A stretch of DNA of 5,843 bases from JBHIBA01 sp046758845 (GTDB lineage: Bacteria > UBA8248 > JACPRG01 > G963555815): positions 1 to 5,843 of the forward strand of contig JBHIBA010000295.1 in the NCBI GenBank assembly GCA_046758845.1, in the 5' to 3' direction. Each line of letters opens with the position of its first letter. Positions within the stretch are counted from its first letter, which is position 1. The notes under the pieces were generated by a model. It had not been told where the DNA came from, ran no database searches, and saw only the letters and a list, made by a program, of their open reading frames with translations. This document shows positions 1-4,609 of this stretch, one piece after another. Position numbers and translations under genes: made by a program.

Positions 1-374
1 GGCTTCCGCGCCTCTCTCCAGAAGCCGAGCGGCTGCTGGTTGACTATGACTGGCCCGGCAACGTCCGGGAGCTCAGGAACGTGATCGAGCGCGCCATGAT
101 CCTGGAGGAGACGGGAGAGCTTCTTCGCGCCCATCTCCCGCCGGGGATCGCCAGGCCGACCGCCCCCACGGTCACCGAGCCTCCGAAGTTCCGGCTGCCC
201 GAGATGGGCGTGGTTCTGGAGGAGGTCGAGAGGGAGTTCGTCCGCCAAGCCCTGGAGCTGACCCAGGGGAACCAAACGCGGGCGGCTCGGCTCCTGGGCC
301 TCACGCGCGACGAGCTTCGGTACCGGGCAAAGAAGTTCGGGCTTGGGCACAAAGCTGAGGAAGACGGGGACTGA
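1..374 (+). CDS. Sigma-54-dependent transcriptional activator (NtrC family), C-terminal part
   Basis: About 123 residues of the end of an enhancer-binding protein are visible, read in the frame that begins at position 3; the 5' part lies outside the window. The segment DYDWPGNVREL (encoded around 42-74) is the conserved end of the AAA+ sigma-54 interaction domain, including the GNVREL stretch near sensor II. A linker of about 35 residues rich in Pro, Thr and Glu follows. Then comes a Fis-type helix-turn-helix (LEEVEREFVRQALELTQGNQ, then TRAARLLGLTRDELRYRAKKFGL), the usual DNA-binding end of these proteins, which binds enhancer sites upstream of -24/-12 promoters. The receiver or sensor domain is not visible, so the signal is unknown. 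A -24/-12 promoter and candidate enhancer dyads lie 0.6-0.8 kb downstream, so it plausibly controls the cytochrome genes; that is inference. Family assignment is very secure. Confidence 0.95.
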   Translation, partial: LPRLSPEAERLLVDYDWPGNVRELRNVIERAMILEETGELLRAHLPPGIARPTAPTVTEPPKFRLPEMGVVLEEVEREFVRQALELTQGNQTRAARLLGLTRDELRYRAKKFGLGHKAEEDGD

Positions 375-498
375 GGAATTCGCCCAACGAGCCGTTAGGA
401 CGACGTTCCCCCTTCAAGAAGGTAGAAGTCGCGCAGGACGCTAGCACAACCGGGAGCTCGCGTCCCTTACTGTCCGCTGCATTGTGCGCCAGGCTGGG

Positions 499-696
499 CT
501 AAGAGATTCCGCGCCCTCCTCTAAGGCACACCGCCTCCGGCATGGCGCCCGACGGGAGGCCGTGGACCACGACGCGACGGAGTGGAGGACCGGGGTGGCG
601 GAGGTGGCTCGCTGTCTGATGCTCGATCGAGAAGCCGCCCCGCTCTAGCGCCTCGATGATCCGCCGCGGCGTCAGGGCCGGGAGCTTCTCGGTCAT
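499..696 (-). pseudogene. hicA: HicA-type mRNA interferase toxin, degenerate
   Basis: The 65-codon minus-strand frame starts MTEKLPALTPRRIIEALERG and continues GFSIEHQTASHLRHP, which fits the small HicA/YcfA toxin fold (a dsRBD-like mRNA interferase). Family members usually read KLPxLxxxEVIxxLExxGF, then GSHxxxRHP, a V/P-rich strand with HG, and LPxGTLxxILRQAG. The catalytic His is retained (His31 in ASH). About two residues are missing between it and LRHP. The C-terminal helix is eroded (LPSGAMPEAVCLRGG), and the frame stops before the usual Glu/Phe/Leu-rich tail. Its ATG overlaps the stop of a hicB-like frame in an ATGA junction, which is normal hicBA coupling. I call it a relic because HicB is frameshifted and the HicA C-terminus is poor. 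A short divergent functional toxin cannot be excluded. Confidence 0.6.
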
Positions 697-921
697 GCGG
701 GGAGGGCGATCCGGATCTTCTCCTGTAGGACGGTCCCCTCTTCGGGGATCGTCTCACCGTCCTTGAGAAGGCCTTCGACGTAACAGCGGATAGCGTCCTC
801 CCCATGGCCCGTGCCTGGTCGATCGTTTCACGCTCAGTCACGAGCCCAGGGAGGTCCAGAACGCAGACGTATGGCCACCAGTGTCGTTTCGTTCGGCCAA
901 AGAGCTCAGCCTAGCGAACAG
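693..921 (-). pseudogene. hicB: HicB-type antitoxin, frameshifted remnant
   Basis: No single frame covers this gene, but joining minus-strand frames gives a clear HicB. The segments are AERNDTGG (about 897-874), then YVCVLDLPGLVTERETIDQA and RAMG (871 to about 801), then EDAIRCYVEGLLKDGETIPE and EGTVLQEKIRIALPA with stop at 695-693. HicB antitoxins typically read DGGYVAxVPxLPGCVTxGxT, then EEAxxNAxEAIxxYLExL, then GExIPEE, so the match runs along the whole partial RNase-H-like fold. Two breaks are needed: near 872-873 (after GG), and a one-base loss in the C run at 800-803. The N-terminus has no start codon I can find. The stop overlaps the hicA ATG (ATGA). A broken antitoxin beside a worn toxin is what is expected after loss of a toxin-antitoxin pair. 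A sequencing indel could explain one break but less easily both. Confidence 0.75.
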
Positions 922-962
922 AACTGGAGGAGATGAAGGCTGAGGATTTTTTCCCACCACAT

Positions 963-978
963 TGGGGAAAATCCCCCA
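963..978. promoter_or_regulatory. Candidate activator-binding dyad 1 (TGGGG-N6-CCCCA)
   Basis: The sequence TGGGGAAAATCCCCCA has half-sites TGGGG (963-967) and CCCCA (974-978) around an A-rich centre. It lies about 210-220 bp upstream of the predicted sigma-54 transcription start, within the range of enhancer sites for NtrC-family activators. The same half-sites recur at 1051-1076. The dyad is seen directly; its role as a binding site is inferred. Confidence 0.35.
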
Positions 979-1050
979 CTCTCGACGTGCTGTTCGCTCC
1001 GATGGCTTCCATCGTTCGGTGCTGAGGGAGGAGCCGCTCCCGGCTGTGGG

Positions 1051-1076
1051 TGGGGTTTCCACGCCCCATTTGGGGC
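1051..1076. promoter_or_regulatory. Candidate activator-binding dyads 2 and 3 (overlapping TGGGG/CCCCA)
   Basis: Two overlapping inverted repeats share one arm: TGGGG (1051-1055) with CCCCA (1064-1068) at 8-nt spacing, and GCCCCA (1063-1068) with TGGGGC (1071-1076) around TT. They are centred about 115-130 bp upstream of the predicted +1, an ordinary distance for an enhancer of a -24/-12 promoter. They repeat the half-site of the dyad at 963-978. The alternative is that they form an RNA hairpin of an unknown transcript or are chance G-runs in GC-rich DNA. Confidence 0.35.
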
Positions 1077-1160
1077 ACGGCCGTCCCGAAATCTTCAGCC
1101 GAACTTTCCCGTCTGTTCTGTAACATGCTAAGTTTTTTGGTTTTTCTGCTCGCCTCTAGG

Positions 1161-1176
1161 TGGCGCGGCGTTTGCA
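1161..1176 (+). promoter_or_regulatory. Sigma-54 (RpoN) -24/-12 promoter
   Basis: TGGCGCGGCGTTTGCA matches the consensus TGGCACG-N4-TTGCW with one mismatch (G for A at the fifth base) and exact spacing. The invariant GG and GC doublets are 10 bp apart. With the GC at -13/-12, transcription would start near 1186-1188. A T-rich stretch (1132-1145, TTTTTTGGTTTTT) lies just upstream and could help DNA bending; I found no clear IHF consensus. The next gene with a good ribosome-binding site starts at 1356, and a sigma-54 activator gene lies upstream, so this is the likely promoter of the cytochrome operon. Confidence 0.75.
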
Positions 1177-1203
1177 CCTTTCTTCACATGGGGCGCGCCT
1201 TAT

Positions 1204-1302
1204 ATGGGCAATGAGGAAGTACGTAAGGTCGAGAAGCAGGCGAAGCGACAGCCCGTCAAGAGGTTGGCCGCTCCTGAGATCGGAATGGCGCTTGCAGATT
1301 AA
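1204..1302 (+). CDS. Possible 32-residue leader ORF
   Basis: An ATG at 1204 opens a 32-codon frame (MGNEEVRKVEKQAKRQPVKR, then LAAPEIGMALAD, stop at 1300-1302) inside the 5' leader between the predicted +1 and the first cytochrome gene. The peptide is rich in Lys, Arg and Glu and has no signal sequence. No convincing Shine-Dalgarno precedes it. I do not recognise it. It may be a chance frame, a leader peptide or the worn end of an older gene. Confidence 0.15.
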   Translation: MGNEEVRKVEKQAKRQPVKRLAAPEIGMALAD

Positions 1303-1343
1303 GGATGTGTGGATTTGCATGCACTAGTCCAAAACCTCTAGCC

Positions 1344-1350
1344 AAGGAGG
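1344..1350 (+). promoter_or_regulatory. Ribosome-binding site deciding the start of the monoheme cytochrome
   Basis: AAGGAGG ends 5 nt before the ATG at 1356. It settles that start over the in-frame ATG at 1305, which would add 17 residues (MCGFACTSPKPLAKEDS) in front of an otherwise normal signal peptide. Confidence 0.8.
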
Positions 1351-1355
1351 ACAGC

Positions 1356-1718
1356 ATGAGCGGGGCAATGGCGAGAGGCGTAGTGATCCTGGCGGCACTG
1401 ATGCTCCTTCCGAGCGTCATCCTGGCGCAGGGAAAGGCAGAGAAGGGTAAGGCCCTCTATACGCAGTACTGCGCCGCCTGCCACGGTGCGACCGGCAAAG
1501 GGGACGGCCCCGGAGCTGCCGCGCTCAACCCGAAACCCAGAGACCTGACGGACAAACCGTACATGGCCGGGCTGAAGGATGAGTACCTCTTCGCCATCGT
1601 CGCCAAGGGCGGGGCCGCTGTCGGCAAATCCCCCCTCATGCCGCCCTGGGGCGCGGCGTTAAAGGACGAGGGCATCCGGGAGGTGATCGCCTATGTCCGG
1701 AGTCTCAGCAAGAAATAG
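1356..1718 (+). CDS. Monoheme class I c-type cytochrome, periplasmic
   Basis: The 120-residue protein has a Sec signal peptide (residues 1-24; hydrophobic VVILAALMLLPSVILA, likely cleavage before QGKAEKG), so it acts outside the cytoplasmic membrane. The mature protein is about 95 residues. GKALYTQYCAACHGATGKGD carries the single haem-binding motif CAACH at residues 39-43. SPLMPPWG (Met95) supplies the probable axial Met, and EVIAYVRSLSK is the typical C-terminal helix. This is the cytochrome c6/c553-like fold (Cytochrome_CBB3 type), a soluble one-electron carrier with His/Met ligation. It is the first gene after the sigma-54 promoter. Its last 26 nt overlap the next gene in another frame, so the two are probably translated together. 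Its partners are unknown; electron delivery to the multiheme proteins encoded downstream is inference. Confidence 0.93.
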   Translation: MSGAMARGVVILAALMLLPSVILAQGKAEKGKALYTQYCAACHGATGKGDGPGAAALNPKPRDLTDKPYMAGLKDEYLFAIVAKGGAAVGKSPLMPPWGAALKDEGIREVIAYVRSLSKK

Positions 1719-2823
1719 CAAGGCCCTTTCGATATGGGCGCTTGTCTGTCTGCTGGGCCTCGGCCTTCTGGCCGGATGTGCCGCGCAGATCAGGGAGGAG
1801 GCCGCGGAGGAGCTGGTTTGGCCCCTCCCGCCCGAGGTGCCCCGGATCAAGTATGTAGGCGAACTCAGCAAGCCGACAGACGTGGGGAAGGAGAAGGCCG
1901 CGTCCAGTAGGCTCATCGAGGCCGTCTTAGGCATCCGATCGGAGGACTCCCAGATCCTCCTCAAACCTTACGGCGTTCATGGAGATCAGAAAGCCAGGGT
2001 CTACGTCGCCGATTCGGCTACCGGAAAGGTGGTGGTGTTCGATCGTCACGCCCGCGATGTCTTTGTCCTGGGCAAAAGAGGGCTGGGCCAGTTGGGCAAG
2101 GCCATGGGCGTCACGACAGGAAAGGATGGCAGGATCTACGTCGCCGATGCCTCCGGAAGGCGGGTCGTCGTCTATGATCCCGAAGGCCAGTTTCTGAAGG
2201 CCATGGGGGGGAAGGAGGTCCTGGCGAGACCCGTCGGGGTCGCTGTGGACGATGAGCGGGGTCGCGTGTATGTGGCCGACACCTGGGCCCACCAGGTCGT
2301 GGCCTTCGATCAGGAAGGGAAGGTCCTCTTCAGGATCGGGAAGAAGGCGGAGCCGAGGGAGGTCCCGACGGGAGCGAGCGATCACGCGTGGAACAGGAGC
2401 AGCGAGAAGGGCGAGTTCCGCTTCCCGACCAATATCGCTCTCGATCGCCAAGGAAGGCTCTATGTCGTGGACAGCATAAACTTCCGGGTCCAGGTCTTCG
2501 ACCCTGGCGGGACCTTCCTCTTCTCCTTTGGAAGGCTGGGGGATGGCTTCGGGGAGTTCGCCCGCCCCAAGGGCATCGCCTTGGACTCGGATGGGCACAT
2601 CTATGTGGTGGATGCCGCCTTCAACAACGTCCAGATCTTCGACCCTCGCGGGAGGCTCCTCCTGTTCTTCGGAAATATCGGGAGGGGAAGAGGAGAGTTC
2701 TGGCTTCCGGCGGGGATCGCAATCGACCCCTCCGACAAGATCTACGTGGTCGACCAGTATAACCGGAGGGTCCAGATCTTCCAGTATCTGAAACAAACCC
2801 TAGCAAAGAAAGGAGGCAAATAA
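1693..2823 (+). CDS. NHL-repeat six-bladed beta-propeller lipoprotein
   Basis: The 376-residue protein begins with a lipoprotein signal peptide: Arg7, a hydrophobic core, and lipobox LAGC with Cys29. A linker follows, with WPLPPEVPRIKYVGEL (43-58), a segment often seen ahead of this propeller type. Six NHL repeats follow, each ending in a (V/I/L)YV(A/V)D...V.(V/I/A)(F/Y)(D/Q) strand: VYVADSATGKVVVFD (103-117), IYVADASGRRVVVYD (148-162), VYVADTWAHQVVAFD (192-206), LYVVDSINFRVQVFD (256-270), IYVVDAAFNNVQIFD (303-317) and IYVVDQYNRRVQIFQ (350-364). That makes one full six-blade propeller. Such domains mediate protein contacts and no catalytic residues are evident. The start at 1693 has GGGAGGTGA (1678-1686) before it and overlaps the previous gene by 26 nt; no other in-frame start precedes the signal peptide. 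In this setting it may be a scaffold or docking protein for the cytochromes (inference). Confidence 0.9.
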   Translation: MSGVSARNSKALSIWALVCLLGLGLLAGCAAQIREEAAEELVWPLPPEVPRIKYVGELSKPTDVGKEKAASSRLIEAVLGIRSEDSQILLKPYGVHGDQKARVYVADSATGKVVVFDRHARDVFVLGKRGLGQLGKAMGVTTGKDGRIYVADASGRRVVVYDPEGQFLKAMGGKEVLARPVGVAVDDERGRVYVADTWAHQVVAFDQEGKVLFRIGKKAEPREVPTGASDHAWNRSSEKGEFRFPTNIALDRQGRLYVVDSINFRVQVFDPGGTFLFSFGRLGDGFGEFARPKGIALDSDGHIYVVDAAFNNVQIFDPRGRLLLFFGNIGRGRGEFWLPAGIAIDPSDKIYVVDQYNRRVQIFQYLKQTLAKKGGK

Positions 2824-2824
2824 C

Positions 2825-3511
2825 ATGAAAAGGTCAGCCTTGCTGATCGGTCTCTTCCTGATCGCGACCCTCCTGGTCGGCGTCCAGGTCGCGAGAGCCG
2901 ACGACGTTTCGGCCACCAAGCATAACCTCCAGAACCTCAGCAGCCTTGACGCCGCCTATACGGGAGCCGTGGATTACGGCGAGATCTGCGTCTACTGCCA
3001 CACGCCACACAACGGTAACACAACCGTCGAGGCTCCCCTGTGGAACAGAAACGTCGTCGACACCTCTGGCAACCCGTACACCATGTACTCCAGCCCCACG
3101 ATCGATATGACCATTGCCAGTCAGCCTACCGGGGTCTCGCTGGCCTGCCTCTCCTGCCACGACGGGACCCTCGCTTTGGACGTGATCGTTAACAAGCCTC
3201 AAAGCTACACCGGCTCAGATCCGACCGGGAGCATCGTCATGAGAACCACGGGCGATGCCAACTACGCGCCCAATCTCACCCAGGACCTGAGCAACGATCA
3301 CCCTGTATCCGTCACCTACGATACGACGGCGGATACCGCGTTTAACGCCGCTAGCGGCGGCAAGGTCGGCGATACCTTACCCCTTTTCGGGACCGGCAAG
3401 GACCAGGTGCAGTGCGCGACCTGCCACAACCCGCACAACGCAACGGACCAGCCCTTCCTGAGGGTGGCCAACGCCAGTAGCGCCCTTTGCACCACATGCC
3501 ATATCAAGTGA
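2825..3511 (+). CDS. Tetraheme c-type cytochrome, paired-CXXCH family
   Basis: The 228-residue exported protein has a Sec signal peptide (residues 1-25, cleavage after VARA). It carries four haem-binding motifs: CVYCH (55-59), CLSCH (108-112), CATCH (197-201) and CTTCH (222-226), the last ending two residues before the C-terminus. The CxxCHxPHN pattern at the first and third sites, PLWNRN (71-76), SLACLSCHDGT (105-115) and DLSNDHPVSVTYD (154-166) are hallmarks of paired-CXXCH (doubled CXXCH) cytochromes common in Geobacter-like bacteria. His residues in the TPHN and NPHN segments and in NDHP are candidate distal ligands. AGGAGG at 2811-2816 gives a strong ribosome-binding site, and only one base separates the start from the NHL stop. 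Its role is most likely periplasmic or surface electron transfer; the redox partner is not shown by the sequence. Confidence 0.92.
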   Translation: MKRSALLIGLFLIATLLVGVQVARADDVSATKHNLQNLSSLDAAYTGAVDYGEICVYCHTPHNGNTTVEAPLWNRNVVDTSGNPYTMYSSPTIDMTIASQPTGVSLACLSCHDGTLALDVIVNKPQSYTGSDPTGSIVMRTTGDANYAPNLTQDLSNDHPVSVTYDTTADTAFNAASGGKVGDTLPLFGTGKDQVQCATCHNPHNATDQPFLRVANASSALCTTCHIK

Positions 3512-3528
3512 GCGAAAGGAGGGGGAAG

Positions 3529-4119
3529 ATGCGCATCCTCAAGGTGATCCTGCTTCTCTCCCCCCTCCTTTTCTCCGCCTCCTGCTCCCAGAAGGCCCTC
3601 TCCTTCTTCTTTGATATCCCCCCTCCTCGCGAGGAAAAGCCAGCTCGTACCGTGAGAAAGGAGGCCAGGCCTCCGGTTGAGGCCAAGGCCCCTCAGCCTC
3701 CCCCCAAGGGGGAAGAGCAGAGGCCGCCAATTGAAAAGCTCTTGGTCTGGGAGGAGGTCGAGAAGCGGCTTCCCAAGGACCAAGTGGGGCAGGTCAACTG
3801 GATGGAGGCGCTCAAGCAAGGGATCATCAAGCCCAGGGGCGCCATCGACGGCGATGCGAGTCCTCCGGCTGCCACATTCAAGTTCGACTTCTTCTTGCCC
3901 GGGCCGGCCCCGCCCTTCGACGCCTTCTTCCCCCACTCCTCCCATACCCAGTGGCTCAGCTGCGAGAGCTGTCATCCGGGGATCTTCCCGAAGCGGGGGA
4001 TGGAGATTACCATGGACGAGATCTTCTCCGGGGAGCTCTGCGGGAGGTGTCATGGCCCCGGCAAGGTCGCCTTTGCGGCGGCTACAGCGTGTAACCGATG
4101 TCATGTCAATATGAACTAA
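3529..4119 (+). CDS. c7-type triheme cytochrome, probable lipoprotein with Pro-rich linker
   Basis: The 196-residue protein starts at ATG 3529, 6 nt after AAAGGAGG (3515-3522). The upstream ATG at 3487 lies inside the previous gene and would only prepend MHHMPYQVSERRGK. The signal peptide MRILKVILLLSPLLFSASC ends at Cys19. The lipobox is imperfect (SAS-C), so lipidation is probable, not certain. A Pro/Lys/Glu-rich, likely disordered spacer follows (31-66), after the motif SFFFDIPPP (25-33). The C-terminal domain has FPHSSH (134-139), CESCH (145-149), ITMDEIFSGE (160-169), CGRCH (171-175) and CNRCH (188-192). This is the three-haem c7/cytochrome c3-like arrangement (nanowire triheme family), with the two early His as likely distal ligands. 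It is paralogous to the next protein. The role is electron transfer by a tethered domain reaching across the periplasm or to the outer membrane (inference). Confidence 0.9.
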   Translation: MRILKVILLLSPLLFSASCSQKALSFFFDIPPPREEKPARTVRKEARPPVEAKAPQPPPKGEEQRPPIEKLLVWEEVEKRLPKDQVGQVNWMEALKQGIIKPRGAIDGDASPPAATFKFDFFLPGPAPPFDAFFPHSSHTQWLSCESCHPGIFPKRGMEITMDEIFSGELCGRCHGPGKVAFAAATACNRCHVNMN

Positions 4120-4448
4120 TGGTCTTGGTGCTGCTTCTTCTGCTCGGGCTCCTCTGGGGCACAGCGGTGGCCCAGAGTGTCCCTGGAGATATCGTCTTCG
4201 AAAGGGAGGCTGGGGAGAAGGGCGTGCCCGCGGCGGTCTTCCCCCACTGGCTCCACCGGGTCCGCTTCCGGTGCTATGTGTGCCATCCGCAAATCTTTGA
4301 GATGAAGAAGGGCGCGAACGCGATCACCATGGAGAAGATCAGGGGAGGCGAGTTCTGCGGAAGGTGCCACAATGGAAGGACCGCCTTCCCCGTGGATTTT
4401 CAATCGTGCTCTCGGTGTCACAAGCCCCCTGAGGAAAAGAAGCCTTGA
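4119..4448 (+). CDS. c7-type triheme cytochrome, small secreted
   Basis: The protein is 109 residues from ATG 4119. This start overlaps the previous stop as TAATG, which favours translational coupling; no Shine-Dalgarno is visible. An in-frame ATG at 4098 would add MSCQYEL. The signal peptide is very hydrophobic (MVLVLLLLLGLLWGTAVA, residues 1-18), leaving a mature domain of about 91 residues. Ligand and haem motifs come in order: FPHWLH (41-46), CYVCH (52-56), NAITMEKIRGGEF (67-79), CGRCH (80-84) and CSRCH (97-101). The order and spacing match the neighbouring lipoprotein (FPHxxH, CxxCHPxIF, ITMxxI, GExCGRCH, CxRCH), so the pair arose by tandem duplication. The tail is charged (KPPEEKKP). 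It is likely a soluble periplasmic three-haem shuttle next to the outer-membrane barrel gene. Confidence 0.9.
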   Translation: MVLVLLLLLGLLWGTAVAQSVPGDIVFEREAGEKGVPAAVFPHWLHRVRFRCYVCHPQIFEMKKGANAITMEKIRGGEFCGRCHNGRTAFPVDFQSCSRCHKPPEEKKP

Positions 4449-4609
4449 AGGAATTAACAACGGGGCAGCTTGTAGAAAGCACTCTCCTTTTTCGATGGTT
4501 GTGCCAGAGGTGGCGGGGTGTTTCTACTACAACTCCGGGGATCGGAACCCTTTCAAAGGGATCTTCGCCGGGCCTCCGGCCCCGTAAGAATACGGAACAA
4601 GACGGCCGG
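4449..4609 (+). other. Intergenic stretch with two small inverted repeats before the barrel gene
   Basis: No convincing gene lies here. CCCTT (4548-4552) and AAGGG (4556-4560) form a short hairpin flanked by GATC on both sides (4540-4543 and 4560-4563). GCCGG (4567-4571) and CCGGC (4576-4580) form a second one around GCCT. Neither has a T run, so neither is an intrinsic terminator; processing or attenuation of the operon message is possible. The frame of the barrel gene is open through this stretch from 4476, but its peptide (Arg/Gly-rich) does not look like protein. Confidence 0.4.

Noticed and set aside
380..398. GCCCAAC and GTTAGGA, resembling integron attC core sites
   Set aside because: Only 19 bp span both cores, far below the usual attC length. 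The second core breaks the consensus at its last base, and no integrase or cassette is present.
411..422. CCTTC-AA-GAAGG inverted repeat after the activator gene
   Set aside because: The stem is short, the loop is very tight and no T run follows, so it is not supported as a terminator.
838..1177. Minus-strand open frames of 74 and 88 codons upstream of the operon
   Set aside because: Part of one overlaps the decayed hicB N-terminus; the rest has no start context or family signal and covers the promoter and dyads.
1305..1355. N-terminal extension of the monoheme cytochrome from ATG 1305
   Set aside because: The start at 1356 has AAGGAGG at proper spacing and yields a normal signal peptide; the extension has neither.
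1927..2796. Long minus-strand open frame of 289 codons opposite the NHL gene
   Set aside because: It is a shadow of the GC-rich NHL repeats: its product is a repetitive Asp/Val/Glu/Pro sequence mirroring the propeller repeats, with no family pattern, while the + strand frame has a lipobox and six clear NHL blades.
3316..4104. Minus-strand open frame of 262 codons opposite the tetraheme and first c7 genes
   Set aside because: The + strand carries seven CXXCH motifs, signal peptides and Shine-Dalgarno sites in this stretch. The minus product is Gly/Leu/Arg-rich with no recognisable domain.
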